Source: Calliopsis andreniformis (taxonomy: Eukaryota > Arthropoda > Insecta > Hymenoptera > Andrenidae). From it: 64,000 bases of DNA. Each line of letters starts with the position of its first letter. Within the stretch, counting starts at the first letter, position 1. Location: assembly GCF_051401765.1 (NCBI RefSeq), contig NC_135067.1, positions 21,075,501 through 21,139,500 of the forward strand, written 5' to 3'. A program made the position numbers and the translations under genes. Shown piece by piece: positions 40,201 through 52,200 of this stretch. Below the pieces are notes generated by a model. That model did no database searches and was not told the DNA's origin. It worked only from the letters and a program-made list of their open reading frames with translations.

Positions 40201-43200
40201 ATATCTGTGTTAGATGTAGACAGACTGGCTTCATTTTGGCGTCGCTAATAACATATGCGTTATCCTAAATTAAAAGCTGGTTGCTGGGGCCTGAACTTCT
40301 GGAAATTCAAATTCCACGGGACTAGGAAGTTCTGTGATATTTGATTTGGACTTTGCAAACTAAATATTTGGACTACTTGTTACTTCTCTGATTATTGTTC
40401 TTGATTCAGTTATTAAGTAGTAACGTGATCTCACGTAAGAATTTTCAAAATCAATTTCTGTGACAAAAAGGATACCCTGTGGAAACTTTTATTTTACGTC
40501 TTCTATTCCCCCTGACTCTATGGGCTCTACAAACTACCCTGTTTATTGCGCAGGACACTTTATTATACTACAGTGCAATGCTCGACGCCCGCGGCAGATC
40601 CAATCTTGACTGTAAATTACGCCTTAATAGCCGAGCATCCGTCCCCCGCTGGTCGCCGAGACGTTCTCTAATTTGAGCAGATTATTAAAATCGTATCCCC
40701 ATGATCCTCGAAATGAAGGATCGCCTCCTAAGGCAAGCAACGACGAAACTTTTCTCGTAAAATAAATCAGGCCGTCCCATCGCGGTAATTCGACGCAGCC
40801 GCCTCTACCTCGCCAGTAATATCAGATATTTTCTTAATAATGAAACTTCCACTCAAGAACCGACTACTGTTCATCCTCATGAACTTCCTGATAAATCGGT
40901 ACACGAGTCCTTATCCACTTTCACGTTCCCCTTTCCTTTCGATTTTACTCCTTTCTCCTTACCCTCTATTTCCCATATATAAATACTATAAGTATTTGAT
41001 AACCCAGACCTAACTCTGTTATCGAAATTATGGGTCGCGCCAGTAGATCGTTCTGCATCCACAGAACCGTCGGTCTGTTTTATTATCACCAGGCCCTATC
41101 ATAAAACTATCATATTATTGGTTCTAAACCCCAACTCATCCCGTTATGTTGATCACGTATAGTCGACGTCAATACAGTGATTCTAGTATAGTAGGTTAAT
41201 AAGTCCTTCACGCTTCTGACAAGTAACGTTGCCGCTTTTGCCACCAGAATTGTAACATTTTCGGTTGTCTTTGTTGCAGCAACTGTCCAAGCAACTATAT
41301 TGCTGTGTATTCGGGAGCGACGACATCTAGTTTACTTCTGAAGATGCTCTGTGGTAAAAATAAAACATCCTTGTTACACAACGGACAAAAGCTGCTGGTA
41401 GAATTCAGGACAGGGTCAGAAGTTCCGCCCTTCAACTACAACGGGTTCGTCGCGAGCCTTCACTTCATAGAAATCACGACGGAGGCACCGACGACAGTTA
41501 CCGTGGACAGTGTCAATAAAACTCGTAAGTGGCAACAAACCGAACACATCTTTCCAGTAATTACATTCCCCTCTGCTTGAGCATTTATGTTATTCAACTC
41601 AATTCGATTTATCCGCGGAACTTTCCTTCAACTCTAATGAAAGTGGCCACAACCGAGAAACCATAGCGTTCATTTCAATTAAACTTATTCACTGTTTTCA
41701 ACCTGAGTAAACATATGTTATTAATGTAGAAAAATTCTTATCCGAGAATAACTAAATATCCTGAAATTACACTAAGCCTGTAATCTCTCTCAAAAAGCTT
41801 TGAATCTTCCTCTTATTAGTAGACTCAACGCCGAATGAGTCTACAACTCGACACGTATCGGTTTTTCATCCGAGAAAAGGATTCTCACTAAGCACTTTTA
41901 AATACCGAGGCAACGATTCACTCAGGTCTTGTTCGAAACGATCGAACCAACGGAAGGTTTAACAACCATAATAGAATCGGACATGTGACCGTCTCAAATG
42001 GACCGTATTCGTTCACTGAATCTTTCCCTCGTCCCCTAGGGAGTCCGAAAGAAGGGGCTCGCATTTAAACCCTGCTCCCGATAATTAATTCTAATCCAAG
42101 CGTGTAGCCCAGTTCCAATCAGCCCGCGACATTTCTGAACTGGGTCGCACCTGTTCTACTGGAACCTCCGCTCAAGGCTTTCGCGTATTTTACAGTAGAC
42201 ACGACGAAGCCGATCAACGGAGGTTACAATGTGCGCTACAGTAACCGGGACCTCCATGACCAGAGGAAGGACCAGGGCATGGTGTCGAGCAGCTGTGACC
42301 TGGAGGTCAACGGCGAGAAAGTCAGAGCTGGCCATCACGATACCAGAGGGAAGCTCAAGTCCACCACGTGCCGGCTGGTATTACGTGGCCGTGCTTATGA
42401 CACAGGACACGTATCGCTGGCCAGTTACAATCTCAGGTAATGCTTGACCACCTATTCACGATCTTACAACCTTCACTTTTATTCCTTCTGACTAACCTTT
42501 TTGTGTTCTTACTCCTCTTGTACTTTGGTATCGTTTTCCTACTTATAGGACAGTCATTTGTTCGTGAGATTATATGAAAGTTTTGCTTCTAAGGGTGTTT
42601 CTTTTTTGGTTCCTGAGTAGCTACTTATAATTAGCTCCGTGAATTAGCTCCGGGGCAAAATAAAATAATGTTCTGGGGATAGTGAAATGTTTTTAATTTT
42701 CACGACTTTCATTCCAAATTGTAATCCATACTCTTCCCGTCTTATAGGCGCCCTGTTTTCTTCTTTTTCTCTTTGAAGAAACGCGCGTGTTTGTGTTCGT
42801 GCAGGCGAGAAACCGCGATTACCCCGCGTGCCTGGGAGAGAGCTCGGGTACAGTTTTAAGGCGATTGCATTCGACCGTAGAGGCGGAGTTAGAAGCCACC
42901 GGAAATGCAGTCACGTAGCGGAGCGTATGCCACGGGTCCGTGGCTAGAATTGCATTTCATTTGTTTAACCTTTTTCGTGGTACCGCTTTTGAGGATCCTC
43001 GATACCCTGGCGCAACTCCTGTGAATTCGAATCGTGTCAGTAGCTCCAGTCCATGCTGATAAATCACGTAAAATCAAACACGAACTTCCGTTCATTCTGA
43101 CCGCTCAGCACAGTCTCTCGATTTAATTACTCTTCCTTGTGGTAGGCAAATCTGAAATAGCCCAGCGTACCATGATTCATTAAGTAGCGTTCGAGTCAAT

Positions 43201-46200
43201 GATCGATACTACCTTGAGGCTCTAATACTCAAACACGAGGGTACATTTATGAGGGTACAGTCTCTCGAAATAAAACCTAGTAACAGTAGAATCGACCCGG
43301 AATTATCGTGACAGGTGGTTTATTACAAGTATCAAAATTCTGTTACAAACTTTTAATATTTATCATCCTTTCAACCCGCACGAACCCCAGCCAAGTGAAT
43401 TTGAATCGCATCTACACGCATTGAACCTTGTCAAAATTGAATTCTATACCCGAGCACTCCATCATAATCCTTTCAGACAGCTGCCTTCGCCCAGTACACT
43501 CCACGAAAAGCGTTACCCTAACCGAGAGATGAATCTCGTTTTCCATTCGCCACGTATCAATCAGCATAACTCATCGAAACGGGCCGAGCAAAGATCTCCT
43601 TCGTGCCCCTTTCCTCTCGAGCCTGGTTCCTCTCGGAAGTAATAGATACGAAGTAGCACTAAATCACACGGGAATGCGGCTGGCTCGTATCCCTAGGATT
43701 TTCAATTATCATGCACAATGGCTGAAACGCGCGGACCATGCATTCGTGGCTTCGCAGATATGTTCTCAGTAAGAGACGGTGCACAGGGTGGGTGGGTTGT
43801 GCTCAGAAGCTCTTTCCTCGCGTAGCGAAACCGTACGGGCGAACCGTAGCTAAGGAGGGGGATGTAACCTCGTGGGTACAGGCAGATATATAACCAGGAA
43901 TAAACTAAGAGAAGACACGCGTGCCGTCGAGACCGGGAGACAGGGAGCATGAGACAGAGCGAAGGGTTTATTGAAGACGACATCAATTTTGAATGGAACA
44001 TCGTGGATTCTGGAGGCAGTGAACAGAACATGCGGCAAGCCTCATACTCTCTTCCCTCCTGATACTTATTAGCATAAACATGGTTCCCCTTTACATTCGA
44101 TGCTGTCTCGTTACGAAATTAACTAAATTGTTTCATTTTATTAATTTTATTAAGTCGTTGACTGCTGGTGTACAGACTGTGGTTACTGAATTCGAGTCAT
44201 ATCAAAATAATTGATAGAAACGCTCCTAAACCACGTCTGACGCGTGTCTGATTAAGAACAGACTTATACTACTTCCAGCGTTCAGTCGCCACGCTAGGTA
44301 CAACGATGCCAGTAGAATAAGCCCTTCAGTCAGACACAGTTTTTAGGCGCAACGATGTTTTGTAGACGTATTTTAAACAGTCCTTTAAATTTCTAATATC
44401 TATTATCAAACACCGTGTATACACTGCAATTTCGACATTTAGTCGATTCAAAATTATGTACAGTCGATCCTACAGGCTTGTCTAAATAGTTTACTGGCAT
44501 GAACTTGATGCTACGCGTTGAAGAGTGAAGTTAGGGATTGCAACTGTGGGAGTAGACTATACTACCTGCAAGGCAGCCTTGAAACTTGCTCGGAAGTTAG
44601 AAATTCGTCTAAAAGAGATTCAGAACTCCTAGCGAAGTTTCGATTGACGTATTCCGCTGGAACGCTTGGCGAGAAAGATCTGTGGCACGTTCTAATTAAT
44701 CTTTCTCAATTAATATTAATGCACTTCGCAGATGCCTAAGTGGGTTAGACTTCGAGAGTCTTTATCGAGCAATCAGTTATTTCACACGTGGAATTGAAAT
44801 TCCTAGAATTATATTCCAAATTCTTTCAATATTCATTGACAGAGAAAACAATCTATGAATTTATTAGACTCGATAATTCATTTGTGAAACAGAGTATCTG
44901 AATAATTGAACAACTTTTTTTCTCGATAATTTTCCCAACCAAAGTTCATCCCTGAAATATTTATTCGGAGAAAAGTACGTGTTTGACGCAGAAATTTTTA
45001 ACAACCCCCCTTCCCATTTCCATCCATCTAGTCTGCATTATTTATCGTGATCGATATGCCGCTAACACCATCCTTCCATTCCACTTTCTCACTCTACGCC
45101 TTTGGAAGAGCTTTTCATCACGGGTCTTATTTACATTATACGCGGCATGAAAGTATAAATTCAAACACGTAATTAAATTTAAAATTCAAAAACTTCCAAA
45201 TGAATGGAGGGACATTCGGCCCAGTTAGCAGCTCGTTAACCCCGTAATCAGGGCTCATTCATCCGGGCGAGACGAACTTCCACGAAGCCTACCAATTAAA
45301 ATATTCTATAACTGCTTATAACTGTTTCGTTAGCTGGAAATTTAGTCCCTGTAGAGATATCGAGTCAGAGTCTTCAATACTCTAATATTATTATTCACAA
45401 TCAGAAGTTACTGCGCTTCGGTTCTAATTGCAACCGCTTCTGTAATTCATTCACAACTCCCATGCGCAATTATGAAAATGTGACGCATAACAGATTCTGT
45501 ATTGATCTTCCAGCGCCCAGTCCTGCCAATCAGTGATCGAAATCTATGACGGCCTCCCCGAAGGAGGGATGCTTGGCACCGCGAGATCCCTCGAGAGAAT
45601 CTGCAGTCCTGCGCAGAGACTTCCACGAGAATTTGTGCAACAAGATACGTAAGTGAATTCTCCAGTTATTAGACGGGTGGATGCCGACATGGTCTGCCCG
45701 TGTACGGCTTATTACTCGGATACCCCGTTGATAAGAAGTCCTCGAGATTCCCCTCGATTCGCGACAAGCAATGCGAACCGCTCCTGCTATCCGCGCCGTC
45801 GATCGCCGTAGCTTCCTAAACTTCCAAAATTAATGCGGGGAACTTGTCTCGTCCGCAAATTCGTCGAGAATTCTCGAAGAAGTTCTATTATTACCCTTCA
45901 GATTGGGAGAATTACGTTATGTCCACTACTCAGACCACTAAATTGCATAATAATTATGCCGTGGAATTTTCGCTTGCATAGTTTAACAGAGACAGCTAGG
46001 ATTGCTTGGAAAACATGTGAAACAAGAATATATAAATAGCTTTGGCTGTCATTTACCATTGAGAGCTTCGAGGTACATCGGGAATTGACGTTGAAAGTAG
46101 ATGAGTACAATTAAAACACTTCACTTGTTGATAGAGAGCAGCTTTATTAATGATTAATACCGTACAATACAGGAATATAGACAAGCAGTAATGACTCTCC

Positions 46201-49200
46201 AAAGTGGAACGATGAAGTGGTTATTACTCGAGCTTCACCAGAAATTCCAATTTTTTAATCGTCAGTATGAACAGGAAACAAATGAATCTCTCTTCACTGT
46301 AACATTTTATAATTACAAGTTCAAATGAGAGCATCAGAAGTACGAATTTATATTCTAAATTTTTGAGCCCTCTCAGCTGCACGGATTTGCATCCTCAAGC
46401 GGTCAGCTATGCAAAATGGTGTCACATGAAAGACCCTAATTAATCCAGGCCCCCATTACAGCCAGAATTTGCATATATCCTCGCGCATCCACCTTGAAGA
46501 CGAAAATTTCCATTTGAATCTTAAAAAGACTTTAACATAAAAGATTAATAATTTATCTGAATCCCTCAAAACAGAAAAAAACCTTTCCACTTTGCATTCA
46601 TCTTCACTCTCCAAAGAGATCATCAAACCGAACTCTGTAATGCGTCATACTTGTCAGCTGACGTTATCAAACGTCATGGAATGTCAGACTAAGTGAAACG
46701 GAACACCTTCTTCGTCATTTCCTTCGTGCCGGGTCTAATAAACCGCGTACAGGCACAGGAAGCGACGAGGCCGGAGGCGAAAAGAGAACAGGCTTCGATT
46801 CGAAAACGCGGGATTTTATCGGACGAGGTCGAAGCAAGAGGAATGGGAAGGCATAGACGGGACGTAATCAGGAAACAGCCCCGACCTATTCGTCATTGAT
46901 GCATCTAGCTGAGACGGAGAGACAGGAACGTTGGCTGGCGTTCATCTCGTCGGGAGCCAAGTATGAAAGATGACTACGCGCCGCCACGATACATCCCCGA
47001 GCGCGCGTTTGCATTTACTGGAAGCGCACGTACCAATGGGAAGATATCAAAGTGAAAGAAACTCGGAGGAGCACGCAGAGAGAGAAGGAGGGATAGTCAT
47101 CCGCGACTGGATTCGCCGAGCGTCCAGTCGCGATCGTTTTCCATATTGAAACGTGCGCTTTATAGATGCGACGGTTCTTTCCTAGCGATCGTAAACGTTT
47201 TAATACCGATCGATTTTTCTTCATACGCGTAATAACGTGTAGCGGAAATACCACGGCGTTATCGCGAAGCAGTCCTCGTCTTTGTGATCCACCCGACTCG
47301 CGTAGGCGCACCGCGGAATTTGAATATCTGGTTTTCGGTATCGCCAGCCGCTGTGCTTTATTACGTTGCGTTTTTCTCTAGCCTCTGTGACTGGCTCTGT
47401 TACGCTGCTTCGGTATCATAACTTGAATTTCACTTTGAGTTTTTAGCCCGGAATTTCGTGGAAATTATTGCTCGTTGCGTGATACGAAATGGGTTCCAGG
47501 ATGGATAGAGTATGGGAAGAGTGGAATTGTGAAAATCTTTTTTGCAGATAAATGCATCAGAATTCATTTATAATAATATTTCCAATTAAGATGCATAGTG
47601 AAAGCCTGATTTGTGAGGTTTATTCTACTGACATTGCTACGTACAAGCTGGCTAGTGCATGTAGGCAGTAAAATAAGACTTCGAGTCAGACACATTTCAG
47701 GCGTTCTTTAGGTACATTTTAATTAAGCGTTTTCTGTGTTATTTAATTTTCATAGATCCTAAAATACAGTCAATTTACTCTGTCAACGGAAGTAAGTTTC
47801 CCATTAATCCTTCCACGAATTCACGCTAATAAGTTATGGAAATAGTAACCTCGACAATTATTCATTCTATTTACTTAAATTGAGAAGAGGATAAGATTCG
47901 AAAGCAAGACGTTTCAATGAAATTAGTCTTTGGTGTATTAAAAGCTGACGTTTAAGTCGCGCGAGGGGCCAGTTCGATTTTAATCAGATAAATATCAGAC
48001 ATCAGGGAAGAATCACGCTGGGTAGAATAGAAGTATTTCTCGGACTGAAATACGTGAGAGGAAACCCACAACGAAAAAGACTTTCTCTGGCACATATTGA
48101 TCAGAGTCGTGAGGCCACTATCTGAATGGGTTACATTCCAAATCCTTTCGACTGCGATCGATATCCGCCTCGCTGGCCGCAAAATCGTTCGTCCTAGAAC
48201 AAACGTTCGGAACACGAACGAAGGATCTAATTGTAAGATACGAAGTGGCCGCGCAGGATAATAGGAATTCCATCGTGGACACGATGTCCAGGGAACTCGA
48301 TTAATGGTCGTGGCTTTGAAATTGAAACGTAACGTGGACATGTCTATGAATCATGGCAAAGTGTCCATTGGATGTTGTAAGGAAATCCCACTAGCGATAG
48401 AAATAATTTCAAACTAGCGATCTAGATTCGATCTCCACAAAATATTCTCCTCAGTTTCAGAGAGCCACCACAAGAACTACAAAATTCCTATAATTCCCGA
48501 TCAGCTCCCTAATTGCTGAATTAGATTTCGGACTAGAGAACATCTAATACCATCCCCATGCAGACCGTCCCGAGGGCTTAGACAACCCACATCCGTTTCA
48601 CCGTGAAAATAAGAAAGATATCGCGGTTTGCAGGTGCTCGATCAGGCGGTCGTAATTAAGCCCGAAAGATTAGCGAAGGTTCGTGGACCGATACCTCGGG
48701 ACGATTCACGATGGTGGGGGGATGAGGATCTCGTGGGATGAGGTTGGTCAGCGAGCCGTGGAAAGAGCACGACTCGCAAGAGGCCACAACCGACAAACAA
48801 AGTATCGCAAGCTCCCTCGGGGGAGGTGAAGCCTTTGCTCTACGAGGCGAGGCCTGCGGGAGCAGAAGTAAGTGCAAAAGGGACTTGGCTGGAGTGCACG
48901 GATGCGTTGTATGCATTATGCAAGCGCTGAGGAAACGGACGGACGACGAAATGTCCATACGTTTCACGGCAGGTAGCTGATGCACGCCGATACACCAGGA
49001 GATGAGAAAGGACGGATGAAAGGGGCGTTTCCCAAAAGTGATTTCGTGACAGACTCCTTTACCTATTTTGTGGAATTTTAGGTGTGGTCGCTGCCTACCT
49101 TGAAAATTTCTGGAGAGGATAATGAAATGTTTCTTGTTGTAAGACGAGGAATGTTTTGTTTAAGGAAATAGCGAATTAGAAAATTAAAATTTGGTCTGAC

Positions 49201-52200
49201 TGCATTCAAAATGATACTACTTAGCGACTGGCTGACCATATTAAAGTTTATACTACTTACTGGATGTTTTACTACTTTCGAAATTGTTCTACTGACTAGA
49301 TGTCCAACTGAATTTAAAGTTATACTACTTATTCAGTGTCTGATCACATTCGAGGCTATTTCACTTAGTAGGTCACTTTACTTAACAGCCGCAAGGTGCA
49401 GGATTTCGTTTCTCGGACTCCGTAAATTTTCACAGAAACTATATTTGACGCTCAAGAAAACAAATTAGAAATTAATATTCCTGCATTTAAGAGCATCCAT
49501 TACACGAAAGGTCTTCTCGCAAAACACTTTGAACAACAGAACCAAATTCTCGAGAGCTTATTTCCAAGATCATTTCAGTTTTGAACAGGGACGGGTGCTT
49601 AACATAATTCATGTTGTAACTTAAAGTAGCTCCATCCCAGGAGCAAATTGTTAGAGCTTCTCCCTGAATTTCGGGGCGTAGATGTAAAGCAACCCAAGAA
49701 GCTTAACTTACCCACAGACAAACCTCACCAGGGACACTCTGTATATCATCGACAGATCATTGAAGAACTTTATCTATTCACGAATCTTCCCCCGCAACCA
49801 GTCTTAGAACTTCTCCGATGAAAACCACTTACCCAACAAACTCCCTTCGTCAATGATTGCTACGTCTGTCGAAACCTTCCCAACTGAGTCCCACAGCGAC
49901 AGCAACAACTTCCAGCACGTACTCATGCTGGCAGGAAACAAGGGGATAAAAAGCCCCAATGTCCCGCGATTACTCGAGCGAGTGCGATACAGCATGCTCT
50001 GTTTAATCCCCGTTCATGCGTGTACGAGGTACATCGAGGATCAATCTGAGGCCTGGCCATCGAGTAATTCAATCTCCGGGCATATCGTACCGAACTAAAA
50101 GCTGGTCGTGTACAGCGTAGAACGGTTAATGAACCGACGCAGATCAACTGTGTCCAGGACGAATAGATCGTCCCCTGATTCTCGATAAAATAAACTCGGC
50201 CGCGAGTGAGGACGTTTTTGGCGACGATTATGCCCGTGTACACTTTCAATCGCTCGCTTCGCACCGCAAACAACGTTCGCCGAGGTCGAACGTGTTATTT
50301 CCAGTCCATGAGAGACCGATAATAATTGATCGGGGACGCGTGGAACCGAGGCTGCCTGATCGAAACAGAGTTACACACTGGGTAGATTATACCACGATTT
50401 AGCCACCACTGTTTCCGATTCGAATTAGAACGGTTTACTTTGGCGACGAGTCCCTGCTCGTTAACGGAGTCGCCGCGGAGAGTGATAGCTCGCGAGAAAT
50501 TGGAGCGTGATGGGTGGTGGGAAATAAATAGGGGTTGTTTTTGCGCTGCTCACGATGCTTGGGATTAATGTTGTGACTTTAGTTTTAGGGGAAATCTTGT
50601 CTACTGTTCATTTCATTTCTGGTTTAGTGGGTAATTGCAAAGTAAATGGGTCTATAAAATTAGGGGAAAATATTAAAGATATACTTGAAAGAAAGTCAGT
50701 AGATTCTTGATAAAAATTATTCAGCGTTTCGCAAAAAACTTATTACTTCCTTATTACTTATTGCTTCCAGTTATTTTAATATTCTTCAGTTCGCTATGTC
50801 GGTTCTACGACTGTCCATACTACTTAGGTATCGATTGACATAAAGTTGAGAATGATCCATGCTATGCGCTTTGAGTATTCTTTCATTTTGAAAGTAAAGT
50901 TATAAATGGAAAACTTGGAATTAAATATTTTATAGCAAGAGTTACCGAACCGGACAGAAATAGAAGTAGTCTGTGCATAACACGTTAAAATCCCGTTCGA
51001 ATGACGTACGAGTTATGATCGGTGTCGGACAATCTCCAAGTAAAGCATTCGGGAGGGGCTGACTCACTATGTTCTCCCCGTCCGACCTGGTTTGCATAGG
51101 AAAAGTACACACGAATCCGTGCTCGGCGTGACATTCGCATATTCGAAATCCGCGAATGAAAGTTGAAGACGAGCCAACTGGGTCGCTTGATCTCGCGCTC
51201 CAGAAAGCACCCTACCAAAACATAATCACGATGGTTCTGCTTCTGTGATGGCTTTGCTCGATTTCATGGAAAAATTGGAAGGGAACAATTATCCTATAAA
51301 ATAAACTAACTTCTCCTAAGATGCTTTTAATTAGAAATAATTGCTGAAGAAAATGTACTGTAATTTTCAGTGATTTTTAGAGCTTGAAGTATCATATCAG
51401 TTCAATTAAAATTAATGACTAGCCCTACTCTTTTGCTCATTAAATCGAAACATCAAATTGATCCTGCAACATTAATCCGTGTATACGAGCAATTAGAGAT
51501 TCGCCCACTTTAAATTAGAAAATTTTCAACACATACAACGACGACGTACTACCACTGATTTACCAAATTAAATCATCTCCCATTTCCCATGAAAATTCCC
51601 ACCAAAATTCGCGGTTCGAAGCCAGATGCAGCTCTAAAGGCGCTCAATTTTTCATACGTCGCTCGTCTGCGCTTGCTACCCCCACCGAAATAGTCTGAAA
51701 CAATTAATTCTCTCGCTGCGCGACGTCGCGAATAACCGGAGGATCGTTCGGCGAGCGCCTTGCTAATTTATTCGACCTATTAATAACCGTCCTCCAATGG
51801 CGTTATCAAGGGACAAAACCAAGCCGGCAAACATTGACTTATCACTATACACTGTCTCATAGAGGATTCAGGCGGCGGGTTTATCGCGAGACAGCGCTCC
51901 CAGGACGTCCATTTACAACTTCCCCGAGCAAAATGGAAGTGAACGACGTGGAAAATTTACATGGCGCTTTGTGCCGCCACTTGCCCAACTTCCAGCCGTG
52001 CTGCGCACACGTTAGCTTGTCAAGTACGGTGCGGCATACTCTTTGACATAAAGGCGCTAGCTTCATAATTCACTGGGAAACTTCCTTCGGGCGCTTCGAC
52101 TTAGCGATAAAGGAAAAGAAGGGGAGCGAGGTGGTAACGATGGAGCCGAAGGGACGAACGGGGATGGGGAGACTCCACTTTTCCGTGTGTCCTTGTGCGA

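Larger units (their letters stand above)
9228..41279 (+). other. Intron b-c (32 kb)
   Basis: Bounded by GTAAGT and TTTGTTGCAG, this intron is about half the window. It holds an 8-bp microsatellite (10033-10136), an alternating purine-pyrimidine tract (15442-15490), a CRE-like tandem pair (17142-17177), a perfect 12-bp palindrome (21875-21886), a TAATTA-rich segment (about 25985-27200), reverse-oriented 36-bp repeat arrays (about 30195-30255, 32780-32895 and 36985-37150) and a small tandem pair (38446-38476). Many short open frames occur on both strands. The longest is 184 codons on the minus strand at 19480-20034. None shows a domain, codon bias or splice context that I would accept as a gene. 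An intron of this length often carries enhancers, but that is inference. Confidence 0.8.

Noticed and set aside
49211..49468. 85-codon frame rich in Leu, Thr and Cys
   Set aside because: It is the translation of the 36-bp tandem repeat; 36 is a multiple of 3, so the frame stays open.
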